Shown here: in pieces, positions 1 to 8,976 of the stretch
Layout of the letters: each line of letters starts with the position of its first letter
Position numbering within the stretch: position 1 is the stretch's first letter
Notes under the pieces: generated by a model
Told to the model about the DNA's origin: nothing
The model's database searches: none
The model's input: the letters and a program-made list of their open reading frames with translations, nothing else
NCBI RefSeq assembly: GCF_003024195.1
Contig: NZ_KZ679041.1
Coordinates: forward strand, 558,001 to 622,000
DNA: 64,000 nt
Source: Streptomyces dioscori
GTDB taxonomy: Bacteria; Actinomycetota; Actinomycetes; Streptomycetales; Streptomycetaceae
Direction of reading: 5' to 3'
Program-made: the position numbers and the translations under genes

Positions 1-116
1 CAGCGCGTGGCGGATCTGTAGGGGTTTTCAGCCGGATCGGCGACCTGCTTGAGCCCTCGGTCCTCGGACCTTGTGGGTGGTCGGCCGCGGGCTCCCTGGT
101 CCCTGTGCCTGTCAGT

Positions 117-166
117 CGCGGGACGCCGGGACGGCCTGCTCAGCCGCGGGACGCCGGGACGGCCTG
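117..166. repeat. 22-bp direct repeat spanning the 3' end of the FprB-like gene
   Basis: Two identical 22-bp copies (starting CGCGGGACGCC, ending GACGGCCTG) lie at 117-138 and 145-166, a period of 28 bp. The second copy encodes the last residues of the reductase and the first lies past its stop at 140-142. This looks like a local duplication. The rest of positions 1-139 shows no gene I can support. Confidence 0.8.
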
Positions 167-1780
167 TGCGGCCCGGCGCAGCGACTCGGTGTCCGTGAAC
201 TTCACGCGCGGACGGCCCTGGGCCTCGCCCGCCGCCCGTTCCGCACGGTCTATCGCGCGCCAGGCGTCCAGGCCCAGAGCGTCCACTTCCAGAGCGGTCA
301 CTCCCGGCGCGGCCGTCGTCGTGCCGGCACCGCCGCGCACGGGCCGCGCGAGGCGACCGGCGGCGAAGTCGTCCAGGAGGGACTCGACGCTCTCGTGGGC
401 GCAGGTCTTGTTCGTCCCTATGAAACCGGTGGGCCCGCGCTTGATCCAGCCCGCGACATAGACGCCGGGCTCGACCCTGCCGCCCTCGTGGGGAACGGTC
501 GCGCCGGCCTCGTCGAAGGGCAGACCGGGGACGGGCCGGGCGCGGTAGCCGACCGAGCGCAGGACGAGACCGGTCTCCAGGACCTGCGTCCCGCCGGTGG
601 GCAGGGCGCGTACGGAGCCGTCCTCGTCCGTGTGCAGCGCGGTGGCGGTGACCTCCAGCGCCCGGACGGAAGTGTCTCCGGTGAGCCGTACGGGACTGGT
701 CAGGAAGCGCAGCACGATACGGCGGCGGCCCTCGACCGGCGTCCGGGCGGCCAGCCGCGACAGGAGCCGGGTCTTCTCGGTGGCGGCGGGGTCCAGGTCG
801 TCGGGCCACCCCTCCACGCTCACGTCCACGTCCTCGATGGCGGCGAGGGCGAGGAGTTCGGGCAGGGTGAACGCCGCCTGGGCGGGCCCGCGCCGGCCCA
901 GCAGAACGACCTCACGGACCTTGCTCGCGCGGAGCGCGGCGAGCGCGCGGTCGGAGATGTCCGTACGGGCCAGGACGTCGGGGTCGGCGGTGAGGATGCG
1001 GGCGACGTCGAGGGCGACGTTGCCGTTGCCGATCACGACGGCCCGCTCGGTGTCCAGGTCGTACGCGTCGTGCGCCCGGTCGGGGTGGCCGTTGTACCAG
1101 GCGACGAAGTCCGTCGCGGAGGCGCTGCCCCGCAGGTCCTCGCCCTCGATACCGAGGCGTTTGTCGGTCGCGGCGCCGACGGCGTAGACCACCGCATGGT
1201 GCTCGCGCAGGAGGTCGGCGTGGGTGAGGTGGGTGCCGACCTCGACACCGAGGCGGTAGCTGAAACCAGGCTGGGACTCGATGGTCCGGAAGAGCTGGGT
1301 GACCTGTTTGGTGTCCTGGTGGTCCGGTGCGACACCGGCCCGCGCGAGCCCGTACGGCGTCGGGAGGCGGTCGTAGACCGTGGCGCGCACACCGGGGTGG
1401 CGCAGCAGCTCGTCGGCGGCGAAGAGACCGGCGGGACCCGCACCGACGACGGCGACGGACAACTCGCCCGCCGGGAGGACGCGTTGCCGGGGCACGACGT
1501 ACATGGGCGTGCGGTCGGCGTGCGGATTCTCTTTGTAGTAGGTGGCGTTCAGTTCCAGGAACGGCAACTCGGCGCTGCTGAGGGCCGTATGGGGTTTCAG
1601 CGCGTCCACCGGGCAGGCGGTCGTGCAGGCGCCGCAGTCCACGCAGGTGAGCGGATCGACGTACAGCATCTCGGCCGTCGCGAAACCGGGCTCACCCGGC
1701 GCGGGGTGGATGCAGTTGACCGGACAGGCCAGCACGCAGGAGGCGTCGGCGCAGCAGGATCGGGTGACGACGTACGGCAC
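140..1780 (-). CDS. FprB-type ferredoxin/ferredoxin-NADP(+) reductase fusion
   Basis: A two-domain redox protein of 546 residues predicted to move electrons between NADPH and iron-sulfur centres in the cytoplasm. An N-terminal bacterial ferredoxin domain shows cysteines at 9, 10, 15 and 19 (CVLACP) and a second CxxCxxCxxxCP set at 46-56 (CVDCGACTTACP), fitting a seven-iron or two-cluster ferredoxin. An FAD-binding GAGPAG at about 113 and a second nucleotide site (VVIGNGNVALDVAR, about 250) follow, as in mycobacterial FprB/adrenodoxin-reductase-like proteins. The GTG start has GGAGA upstream. It is the last gene of a minus-strand operon, 50 bp after an AurF-like diiron oxygenase, so it may reduce that enzyme; this is inference from context. 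Family call is strong, partner is not proven. Confidence 0.9.
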   Translation of the reverse strand: MPYVVTRSCCADASCVLACPVNCIHPAPGEPGFATAEMLYVDPLTCVDCGACTTACPVDALKPHTALSSAELPFLELNATYYKENPHADRTPMYVVPRQRVLPAGELSVAVVGAGPAGLFAADELLRHPGVRATVYDRLPTPYGLARAGVAPDHQDTKQVTQLFRTIESQPGFSYRLGVEVGTHLTHADLLREHHAVVYAVGAATDKRLGIEGEDLRGSASATDFVAWYNGHPDRAHDAYDLDTERAVVIGNGNVALDVARILTADPDVLARTDISDRALAALRASKVREVVLLGRRGPAQAAFTLPELLALAAIEDVDVSVEGWPDDLDPAATEKTRLLSRLAARTPVEGRRRIVLRFLTSPVRLTGDTSVRALEVTATALHTDEDGSVRALPTGGTQVLETGLVLRSVGYRARPVPGLPFDEAGATVPHEGGRVEPGVYVAGWIKRGPTGFIGTNKTCAHESVESLLDDFAAGRLARPVRGGAGTTTAAPGVTALEVDALGLDAWRAIDRAERAAGEAQGRPRVKFTDTESLRRAAQAVPASRG

Positions 1781-1830
1781 GGCGGGCTGGTCTCCGTTCG
1801 GGAGTGAGGCGAAGCGCGGCTGGAGGCGGC

Positions 1831-2799
1831 TCAGTCGGTGTGCAGGGCGGGCTCACCGCGGAAGCGCGCCGGGCGGCCGTCGATGCGCAGGGCCCTCCAC
1901 AGCGGACGGGACACCTTGTTCATCAGGCCGATGTCCTGGGCGAGCATCCGCACGTCGGAGAAGAGGTCGTGGAGCATCCGCTGCCCGGCCTCGGACTTCC
2001 AGAACACGTCCTTGACCACCCAGGCCGGGATGCCGACCCGCGCGGCGGACTTCCGGTCGGGAATCATGATGACGTCGCACAGCGTCCGCATGATCAGCGG
2101 GAAGAGAAGGGACAGGGCGCCGCGGCGGACCTTGCCGAAGCGCGGCACGCGCAGACGCAGGAACTCGTGCGCGAAGGAGATGTGCCTGGCCTCCTCGGCG
2201 ATGTGGATCTGCATGATCCGTTGCGGGAGGGGGTGCACCGGTTCCCCGCTGCGCAGGGCGCCCTTCTGCAGATGGTCGATGGGCTCCTCGCCGGCCAGGA
2301 TGCCGGTGAAGAACGCCTCGGGGTAGAGGGAACCGGCCAGCGGCAGGATCCGGCTGAGCTGCCGGAACCAGCGTTTGCCGCCCGCGGTGTCCACGCCGGT
2401 GCGGTTGACCAGCTCCTGGAACATCTGGGTGTGGTGGGTCTCCTCGGTGATCTCGTGGGTGAGATACCTGAACTCCTCGTCCCGGTTGTCCAGTTGGTAG
2501 ATGTAGTCGAGGGCTCCGCGCATGAGGAGGTTCTCGAACTGCATGCCGACCTTCGCGATGACCGCCCAGCGCCAGATCCCGATCCGGATCCGGGCCTCCA
2601 GCGACTGCTCCTGGTACCAGGGGTGGGCGCCCAGGGCGTCCGCGCTGGTGAGCACCCAGCGCGGGTCGTCGAGGTCCACGGCGAACTCGGGGTCGTCCCA
2701 CTTGATGTCGACGAAAGCGTTGAAGTTGACGTTCACGGAGCCCTCGGACAGGGTCCGCAGGCGCTCGTCGTAGAGCTTCCTGGTCAGGTGCGCGGTCAT
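1831..2799 (-). CDS. AurF-like diiron (p-aminobenzoate N-oxygenase family) oxygenase
   Basis: A 322-residue protein of the AurF/ferritin-like diiron oxygenase family. The metal ligand pattern is visible: E89 (FENLL), E120-x2-H123 (ITEETHH), E171 or E172 (LAGEEP) and H199-x3-E203-x2-H206 (HIAEEARH), matching the spacing known for AurF. Known members oxidise aryl amines to nitro compounds or hydroxylate carboxylic acids; the substrate here cannot be read. The ATG at 2799 is preceded by GAGGAC and begins the conserved sequence MTAHLTRKLYDERL. The reading frame stays open upstream to about 3126, but that stretch is Arg/His-rich, overlaps the neighbouring gene and looks non-coding. It sits between a flavin monooxygenase and an FprB-type reductase. 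Confidence 0.86.
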   Translation of the reverse strand: MTAHLTRKLYDERLRTLSEGSVNVNFNAFVDIKWDDPEFAVDLDDPRWVLTSADALGAHPWYQEQSLEARIRIGIWRWAVIAKVGMQFENLLMRGALDYIYQLDNRDEEFRYLTHEITEETHHTQMFQELVNRTGVDTAGGKRWFRQLSRILPLAGSLYPEAFFTGILAGEEPIDHLQKGALRSGEPVHPLPQRIMQIHIAEEARHISFAHEFLRLRVPRFGKVRRGALSLLFPLIMRTLCDVIMIPDRKSAARVGIPAWVVKDVFWKSEAGQRMLHDLFSDVRMLAQDIGLMNKVSRPLWRALRIDGRPARFRGEPALHTD

Positions 2800-2915
2800 C
2801 TTCGTCCTCGGTTGTCTGCTCGGCCGCCATGGGGGGAGGCGGGTGCGCGGGCCGGTGCGTTGCTGTGCAGTCGTGCGGGGCTGCGGCTGGGGCCGGTGGG
2901 GGTGCGGCCGGACGG

Positions 2916-4499
2916 TCAGGCGACGCGGGGGGCTTCCTGGGCGTCGGCCACGGTGTCCGCGACGCCCGTGGTGTCCGCGACGCCCGTGCCCGTGGTGGAC
3001 GTGTCCGTGGCGGGCGTGCGTACGGAGGTCTGCGCCCCCGCCGTGGCGAAGTGCAGCGGGCCGTCCTCGATGGGAGCGTCCTGGAGCATGGCGCGGTCGC
3101 GGTAGTAGTTGTTCCACAGCCGCCACGGGGCGCGGGTGCCCTGTCGCGGCATGACCTGGTCGGCGCGCGTGATGTAGCCGGAGGTCAGCGCCTCGCCCAT
3201 GACGGAGGCCGCCGAGCGGTCACCGTCGGAGGCCACCGGGGTGGCGACGTCGTGCCCGTGCCGCCGCATGTGTGCGATGAGCCGGGCGGTGTAGTCGGCC
3301 GCCAGGTCCGCCTTGAGGGTCCAGGAGGCGTTGGTGTAGCCGATGACGAGGGACATGTTGGGGACGCCCTCCAGCAGGACCGCCTTGTAGAGGACGCGGT
3401 CCTTGACGTCCACCGGGCGGCCGTCGACGGTGAGCGCCATGCCACCCAGCAGGCGGACGTTCAGGCCCGTGGCGGTGACGACGATGTCGGCCTTCAGCTC
3501 CTCGCCGGACTTCAGCCGGATGCCGTCGGCGGTGAAGGTGTCGATGTGGCCGGTGGCGATCGACGCCTTCTTGTTCCTGAGCACCTTGAACAGGTCGCCG
3601 CCGGGGACGACGCACAGCCGCTGGTCCCAGGGCTTGTACGCCGGGCTGAAGTGGCGCATGTCGACGTCCTTGCCGGCCCGGGCCCGTACCAGTCCGAGGA
3701 GGATCCTGCGGGCGAGGCGCGGGTACTTGCGGCAGAAGACGTAACTCCCGCGCTGCAGCGCGATGTTGCGGGCGCGGGCGATTTTGTGCGTCAGCCGGGC
3801 CGGGGCGCGGAGCAACTGCAGGACGCGGGTGAGCGGGTCGATCTCGGGCAGCCCCAGGACGTACGTGGGGGAGCGCTGCAGCATGGTGACGTGCGCCGCG
3901 GCGTCGGCCATCGCGGGCAGCAGGGTGATGGCGGTGGCCCCCGAACCGATCACGACCACGCGCCGCCCGGTGTGGTCGAGATCCTCCGGCCACTGCTGCG
4001 GATGGACCAGGGTGCCCCGGTAGTCGGCCTCGCCGGGGAACTGCGGCCTATAAGGGGTGTCGTAGTCGTAGTAGCCGGTCGATCCGATGACATAGCCCGC
4101 GCTGTACGACTCGCGCGCGCCGGTGCTCTCGTCCTCGACCTCGACGGTCCAGCGGCCCGTGGCGTGCGAGAAGTCGGCGGCGATCGCCCGACGGCGGAAG
4201 CGGATGCGCTCCAGCACACCGTCGTGGGCCGCGGTGTCCTCGACGTACCGCTGGATCTGCGCGCCCTCGGCGAGGATGCGCGCGTCGTGCCAGGGGCGGA
4301 ACCCGAATCCGAAGGTGTGCATGTCGGAGTCGGAGCGGACACCGGGATACCGGAAGAGGTCCCAGGTGCCACCGACGCGGGCACGGCGTTCCAGGACGAC
4401 GAGCGAAGCGTCCGGAATGGCACGCAGTACGTGGCATGCGGCACTGACACCGGAGATTCCGGCGCCGATGACCAGGACGTCGACGTGCTGCTGCTCCAT
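2916..4499 (-). CDS. Flavin-containing monooxygenase, Baeyer-Villiger type
   Basis: A 527-residue class B flavoprotein monooxygenase. An FAD Rossmann motif (GAGISG, residues 12-17) opens the protein, the Baeyer-Villiger fingerprint occurs as YRGTLVHPQQWP (about 160-171), and the NADPH site GSGATA follows at about 185. Such enzymes insert oxygen next to a ketone or oxidise N or S atoms using NADPH and O2. The ATG at 4499 follows AAGGATC. The last 30 residues are Thr/Ala/Asp-rich and probably a disordered tail. It is the first gene of the minus-strand operon with the AurF-like and FprB-like genes. Substrate unknown. Confidence 0.9.
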   Translation of the reverse strand: MEQQHVDVLVIGAGISGVSAACHVLRAIPDASLVVLERRARVGGTWDLFRYPGVRSDSDMHTFGFGFRPWHDARILAEGAQIQRYVEDTAAHDGVLERIRFRRRAIAADFSHATGRWTVEVEDESTGARESYSAGYVIGSTGYYDYDTPYRPQFPGEADYRGTLVHPQQWPEDLDHTGRRVVVIGSGATAITLLPAMADAAAHVTMLQRSPTYVLGLPEIDPLTRVLQLLRAPARLTHKIARARNIALQRGSYVFCRKYPRLARRILLGLVRARAGKDVDMRHFSPAYKPWDQRLCVVPGGDLFKVLRNKKASIATGHIDTFTADGIRLKSGEELKADIVVTATGLNVRLLGGMALTVDGRPVDVKDRVLYKAVLLEGVPNMSLVIGYTNASWTLKADLAADYTARLIAHMRRHGHDVATPVASDGDRSAASVMGEALTSGYITRADQVMPRQGTRAPWRLWNNYYRDRAMLQDAPIEDGPLHFATAGAQTSVRTPATDTSTTGTGVADTTGVADTVADAQEAPRVA

Positions 4500-4514
4500 C
4501 GCGAAGGATCCTCA

Positions 4515-4565
4515 CTGACGGCTGACGGCTGACGGCTGACGGCTGACGGCTGACGACTGACGACT
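4515..4565. repeat. Seven-bp tandem repeat (CTGACGG)n
   Basis: About six copies of CTGACGG followed by two degenerate CTGACGA units lie immediately upstream of the flavin monooxygenase start. The tract would form part of that gene's 5' untranslated region, so length variation could alter its expression; that is inference. Confidence 0.85.
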
Positions 4566-4570
4566 ACTCA

Positions 4571-4626
4571 GAAACATGGCTCGACTTCAGCGCGCTACCG
4601 GCAATTTACCTGCGACACCATGTTTC
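4571..4626. promoter_or_regulatory. Inverted repeat between divergent operons, candidate operator
   Basis: GAAACATGG (4571-4579) and its exact complement CCATGTTTC (4618-4626) are separated by 38 bp in the spacer between the minus-strand monooxygenase operon and the plus-strand ROK gene. The two arms could be half-sites of one regulator or a long-loop hairpin. No cognate regulator can be named from sequence alone. Confidence 0.45.
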
Positions 4627-4703
4627 AGATACCCCCGGTAACGTGTCGTAGATCACAGTAGCGACCTCATGGGTGGGCCATTCATGCCGGTCTGTGCCCC
4701 GAT

Positions 4704-4727
4704 AGGGGCGCGGGGAACTGCGCGACC
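4704..4727. repeat. 24-bp Streptomyces-type intergenic repeat, copy 1
   Basis: A 24-bp sequence beginning AGGGGCGCGG and ending CTGCGCGACC is identical to a second copy at 10071-10094. I recall similar elements as widespread between genes in Streptomyces genomes; function unknown. It lies in the 418-bp gene-free spacer 4500-4917, which otherwise holds the 7-bp repeat, the inverted repeat and presumably two divergent promoters. Confidence 0.7.
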
Positions 4728-4917
4728 AGCCCCGACGCACCCGCAGTCGAAAAGCCGACCTGTCGAGGTGGGCCGAGCCGCGCAGCGCCTCCCTTTGTCC
4801 ACTCAGTGGAAAAAGTAGGAGGCAATTCCTGCTCAACTTCTTCCCACCCCCGGCAGCCACTGCTACGTTCCCCTCGAAAGACAACGACGGCGGTGCCGAT
4901 GAGGCGGGGAGGGGCTC

Positions 4918-6108
4918 GTGAGACGTATGACAGCGCGACCCGGGAACGCCCACCAGGCGCGCCTGCTCAGACTGCTGCGAGACGGCGGCCCCAACTCACG
5001 GGCTCAGTTGGGAGACCAGGTCGACCTCTCCCGGTCGAAACTGGCCGTGGAGGTCGAACGGCTCCTGGAGACCGGCCTCGTGGTGGCCGACGGACTCGCC
5101 GCCTCCCGCGGCGGCCGCAGGTCCCACAACATCCGGCTCGCTCCGGCGCTGCGCTTCCTGGGCGTCGACATCGGGGCCACGTCGATAGACGTCGCCGTCA
5201 CCAACGCGGAGCTGGAGGTGCTGGGACACATCAACCAGCCCATGGACGTACGCGAGGGCCCGGTCGCGGTCTTCGAGCAGGTCCTGTCCATGGCAGCGAA
5301 GTTGAAGGCATCGGGACTCGCCGAGGGGTTCGACGGCGCAGGCATCGGGGTACCCGGTCCGGTTCGCTTCCCCGAAGGTGTCCCGGTCGCCCCGCCGATC
5401 ATGCCGGGCTGGGACGGATTCCCCGTCCGCGAGGCGCTGAGTCAGGACCTCGGCTGCCCCGTCATGGTCGACAACGACGTGAACCTGATGGCGATGGGGG
5501 AGCAGCACGCGGGCGTGGCCCGCTCCGTGGGCGACTTCCTCTGCGTCAAGATCGGTACCGGTATCGGCTGCGGGATCGTCGTCGGCGGTGAGGTCTACCG
5601 CGGTACGACAGGCAGCGCGGGCGACATCGGCCACATCCAGGCCGTACCGGACGGCCGCCCGTGCGCGTGCGGCAACCGGGGCTGCCTGGAGGCCCACTTC
5701 AGCGGAGCGGCCCTGGCGCGCGACGCCACGGACGCCGCCCACCAGGGGCTTTCCCAGGAACTCGCGGCACGACTGGAGGCGGCGGGCGCCCTGAGCGCCA
5801 TCGACGTCGCCGCCGCCGCTGCCGCGGGGGACGCCACCGCGCTCGATCTGATCCGCGAGGGCGGTACCCGCACCGGCCAGGTCATCGCCGGACTCGTCAG
5901 CTTCTTCAACCCGGGCCTGGTGGTCATCGGCGGCGGAGTGACCGGCCTCGGCCACACCCTGCTCGCCGCGATCCGCACCCAGGTCTACCGCCAGTCGCTG
6001 CCTCTCGCGACCGGCAACCTACCCATCGTCCTGGGGGAGTTGGGCCCCACCGCCGGAGTCATCGGCGCGGCCCGCCTCATCAGCGACCACCTGTTCTCAC
6101 CCGCGTAA
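4918..6108 (+). CDS. ROK family transcriptional regulator
   Basis: A 396-residue ROK-family repressor. An N-terminal winged helix-turn-helix (about residues 10-65, RAQLGDQVDLSRSKLAVEVE) precedes a sugar-kinase-like domain with the phosphate motif DIGATSIDVAVT (about 84-95), an active-site-like DNDVNLMAMGE and the ROK zinc motif CACGNRGCLE. ROK regulators bind sugars or sugar phosphates and control sugar uptake genes. It lies directly upstream of a ribose-type ABC transporter on the same strand, the likely target. The GTG at 4918 is preceded by GGGGAGGGG; an ATG at 4927 is an alternative start, three codons shorter. Confidence 0.92.
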   Translation: MRRMTARPGNAHQARLLRLLRDGGPNSRAQLGDQVDLSRSKLAVEVERLLETGLVVADGLAASRGGRRSHNIRLAPALRFLGVDIGATSIDVAVTNAELEVLGHINQPMDVREGPVAVFEQVLSMAAKLKASGLAEGFDGAGIGVPGPVRFPEGVPVAPPIMPGWDGFPVREALSQDLGCPVMVDNDVNLMAMGEQHAGVARSVGDFLCVKIGTGIGCGIVVGGEVYRGTTGSAGDIGHIQAVPDGRPCACGNRGCLEAHFSGAALARDATDAAHQGLSQELAARLEAAGALSAIDVAAAAAAGDATALDLIREGGTRTGQVIAGLVSFFNPGLVVIGGGVTGLGHTLLAAIRTQVYRQSLPLATGNLPIVLGELGPTAGVIGAARLISDHLFSPA

Positions 6109-6331
6109 GACCCGCTTGAAGAGCCGCACACACGCCACTTCTGTCTGAGCCGACCCCGTAACCAGCAGTCAGTAACCAGCAAGCAACCAGTCAGCGCCTC
6201 TCCGGGAGCCGCACTCTCCCAGAGCCGCCCTCTTCCCGAGCCGCACTCCTTCCGAGCCGCCACCCACCTGGCTTCGCCCTGCCTCACTCCGCCCTGCCCT
6301 GAAACCGGCCCACATGCCGAGGGGAACCGTC
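6109..6331. other. Spacer with short repeats upstream of the sugar ABC operon
   Basis: No gene is seen here. The spacer holds several imperfect copies of GAGCCGCACTC and of AACCAGCA. It is the likely site of the transporter promoter and of binding by the upstream ROK repressor, but no clear promoter or operator could be picked by eye. Confidence 0.5.
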
Positions 6332-7849
6332 ATGGCACCAGAACCACCCCTTCTCACGATGTCCGGCATCACCAAGTCGTTCCCCGGTGTCCGGGCCCTC
6401 GACGGCGTCGACCTCGACGTCCTGACCGGTGAAGTGCACTGCCTGCTCGGCCAGAACGGCGCCGGAAAGTCCACGCTCATCAAGGTCCTGGCCGGCGCCC
6501 ACCAGCCGGACGACGGCGCCATCGGCTGGCGCGGCGAGCAGGTCACCCTGCGCTCGCCGATCGCCGCCATGCGCCTGGGCATCGCCACCATCTACCAGGA
6601 ACTCGACCTGGTGGAAGGCCTGTCGGTGGCCGAGAACGTCTACCTCGGCCATGAACCGACCTCCGCCGGATTCGTCGTACGCGGCAAGGACGCACGGGCC
6701 TCAACGGCCGCGCTGCTCAAGCGACTCGGGCACCCCGAGATCGACCCGGGGCGGCTCGTCGGCGAACTGTCCGCCGCCCACCAGCAGATCGTCTCCATGG
6801 CCCGCGCGCTCTCCCACGACGTACGCCTCATCGTGATGGACGAACCGTCCGCGGCCCTGGACCCCGACGAGGTCGACAACCTCTTCCGCATCGTCGGGGA
6901 CCTCACCGCCGAGGGCGTCGCCGTCGTCTACATCTCGCACCGGCTGGAGGAGATCCGCCGCATCGGCGACCGGGTCACCGTCCTCAAGGACGGCCGCGCG
7001 GTGGCGAACGGACTGCCCGCGAAGTCGACGCCGACCCGTGAGGTCGTCGCGCTGATGACTGGCCGGAACGTCGAGTACGTCTTCCCTCCGCGACCGGGGC
7101 ACCAGGACCTGCCCGAGCCGGTCCTTGAAGTCCAAGGACTGTCGCGGCAGGGCGAGTTCGAGTCACTCGACCTCACCCTGCGGCCAGGCGAGATCGTCGG
7201 CCTCGCGGGACTCGTCGGCTCCGGCCGCTCCGAGATCCTGGAGACGATCTACGGCGCCCGCAAACCCAGTACCGGACAAGTCCGCGTCGACGGCAAGCAG
7301 TTGAGGCCCGGCAGTGTCCGGGCAGCCGTCGCCGCCGGACTCGGACTCGCCCCCGAGGAACGCAAGGCGCAGGCCCTGCTGATGCTGGAGTCCGTCACCC
7401 GGAACGTCTCCGTGTCCTCCATGTCCCGCTTCTCGTACGGCGGTTGGGTGGACCGGAGTGCCGAACGGGACGCGGCGCGCAAGGCGACCCGTGAACTGTC
7501 GCTGCGCCCCGACAACCCGTCCGCCCTCATCCGCACCCTCTCCGGCGGCAACCAGCAGAAGGCGGTCCTCGCCCGCTGGCTGCTGCGCGGCTGCCGGGTC
7601 CTGCTGCTCGACGAACCCACCCGCGGCGTCGACGTCGGCGCCCGCGCCGAGCTGTACGCCGTCATCCGCCGCCTCGCCGACGAAGGCCTGGCCGTGCTCA
7701 TGGTCTCCAGTGAAGTACCCGAGGTCCTCGGCCTCGCCGACCGCGTCCTGGTGCTCCGAGAGGGCCGGGTCGTCCACCGGGCGCCCGCCCAGGAGCTCGA
7801 CGAACACCGCGTACTCGACCTCGTCATGGAAGGAAGCCCGGCGTCATGA
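6332..7849 (+). CDS. Sugar ABC transporter ATP-binding protein, two NBDs (RbsA/AraG type)
   Basis: A 505-residue tandem ATPase that powers monosaccharide import. The first nucleotide-binding domain has Walker A GQNGAGKST, a degenerate signature LSAAHQQIVSMARA and Walker B LIVMDEPSAALD. The second has the GLVGSGRSE form of Walker A typical of this subfamily, signature LSGGNQQKAVLAR and Walker B LLLDEPTRGVD. The ATG at 6332 is chosen over one at 6314 because GAGGGG lies just upstream of it. Its stop overlaps the permease start by ATGA. Substrate class is sugar or cyclitol; the exact ligand is unknown. Confidence 0.93.
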   Translation: MAPEPPLLTMSGITKSFPGVRALDGVDLDVLTGEVHCLLGQNGAGKSTLIKVLAGAHQPDDGAIGWRGEQVTLRSPIAAMRLGIATIYQELDLVEGLSVAENVYLGHEPTSAGFVVRGKDARASTAALLKRLGHPEIDPGRLVGELSAAHQQIVSMARALSHDVRLIVMDEPSAALDPDEVDNLFRIVGDLTAEGVAVVYISHRLEEIRRIGDRVTVLKDGRAVANGLPAKSTPTREVVALMTGRNVEYVFPPRPGHQDLPEPVLEVQGLSRQGEFESLDLTLRPGEIVGLAGLVGSGRSEILETIYGARKPSTGQVRVDGKQLRPGSVRAAVAAGLGLAPEERKAQALLMLESVTRNVSVSSMSRFSYGGWVDRSAERDAARKATRELSLRPDNPSALIRTLSGGNQQKAVLARWLLRGCRVLLLDEPTRGVDVGARAELYAVIRRLADEGLAVLMVSSEVPEVLGLADRVLVLREGRVVHRAPAQELDEHRVLDLVMEGSPAS

Positions 7850-8865
7850 CGCAGCCCGTGTCCCCGCCCCGGGACGACACCCCGAAGCTGTCATCGAAGG
7901 CGGAGCCCAGCCCCTGGCGGGCGGTCGTGGCCCGCGCCGACGTCCGCACCCTGTCACTGCTCGGTGTGCTCGCCGTCCTGATCCTCATCGGAGGCATCAC
8001 CAAGCCCGACGAGTTCCTCGACACCCGCAACCTCCAACTCGTCCTCACCCAGGCCTCGGTGATCGGTGTCGTCACCGTCGGGATGACCTTCGTCATCATC
8101 TCCGGCGGCATCGACCTGTCCGTCGGCGCGATCGTGGCCCTCGCCTCGGTCTGGGCGACCACCGTCGCCACTCAGGACTTCGGCTTCACGGGGGTCCTCT
8201 TCACGGCGGTGCTCGTCGGTGTCGGCTGCGGCCTCGTGAACGGGGTGCTGATCGCGTACGGCGCCATGGTCCCGTTCATCGCGACCCTCGCCATGCTCGC
8301 CTCGGCCCGCGGCCTCGCCCTGCAGATCACGGACGGCAACACCCAGGTCGTCACCATCGACGGCATCCTCGACCTCGGCGAGCGGGACTCCTACATCCTC
8401 GGTGTCCCGCCGCTGGTCCTGATGTTCGCGGTCGTGACGATCATCGGCTGGCTCGTGCTCAACCGCACCACCTTCGGCCGGCGCACGGTGGCCGTCGGCG
8501 GCAACGCGGAGGCCACCCGGCTCGCCGGCATCGACGTACGCCGCCAGCGGCTCTACCTCTACCTGCTCTCCGGACTGTGCTGCGGCATCGCGGCCTTCAT
8601 GCTGATCATCCTGTCCGGCTCGGGCCAGAACACCAACGGCAACCTGTACGAACTCGACGCGATCGCCGCCGCGATCATCGGCGGCACCCTGCTCACCGGC
8701 GGACGCGGCACCATCGTCGGCTCGGTGCTCGGGGTGCTGATCTTCACCACGATCACGAACATCTTCGCTCTCAACAACCTGCAGAGCGACGTCCAGCAGA
8801 TCGCCAAGGGCGCGATCATCGTCGCCGCCGTACTCGTCCAGCGCCGCACCGCGAACACCACGTAG
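7846..8865 (+). CDS. Sugar ABC transporter permease (RbsC type)
   Basis: A 339-residue membrane permease of the BPD_transp_2 family, with about eight to ten hydrophobic segments. The conserved stretch GGIDLSVGAIVALASV and the later GGTLLTGGRGTIVGSVLG are characteristic of ribose/xylose-type permeases. It is translationally coupled to the ATPase gene (ATGA at 7846-7849) and followed after about 110 bp by the binding-protein gene, completing a three-part importer. The N-terminal 25 residues are a charged cytoplasmic tail. Confidence 0.93.
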   Translation: MTQPVSPPRDDTPKLSSKAEPSPWRAVVARADVRTLSLLGVLAVLILIGGITKPDEFLDTRNLQLVLTQASVIGVVTVGMTFVIISGGIDLSVGAIVALASVWATTVATQDFGFTGVLFTAVLVGVGCGLVNGVLIAYGAMVPFIATLAMLASARGLALQITDGNTQVVTIDGILDLGERDSYILGVPPLVLMFAVVTIIGWLVLNRTTFGRRTVAVGGNAEATRLAGIDVRRQRLYLYLLSGLCCGIAAFMLIILSGSGQNTNGNLYELDAIAAAIIGGTLLTGGRGTIVGSVLGVLIFTTITNIFALNNLQSDVQQIAKGAIIVAAVLVQRRTANTT

Positions 8866-8868
8866 AGC

Positions 8869-8916
8869 CGCACGAAGCAACACACGAAGCAACACACCAA
8901 GCAGTACGCGAAGCAC
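8869..8916. repeat. 12-bp tandem repeat downstream of the permease gene
   Basis: About four imperfect copies of CGAAGCAACACA fill most of the 111-bp gap between the permease and binding-protein genes. No hairpin is obvious, so transcription probably continues into the binding-protein gene. Confidence 0.65.
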
Positions 8917-8976
8917 CCCGCACAGCACCGCCCTGCACGACCCGAGGGACTCGCCTTGAGGAAAGGGACCACCGCC

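Noticed and set aside
71..1807. A 578-codon plus-strand frame opposite the FprB-like gene
   Set aside because: It lacks recognisable motifs, and the minus strand has ferredoxin and FAD motifs.
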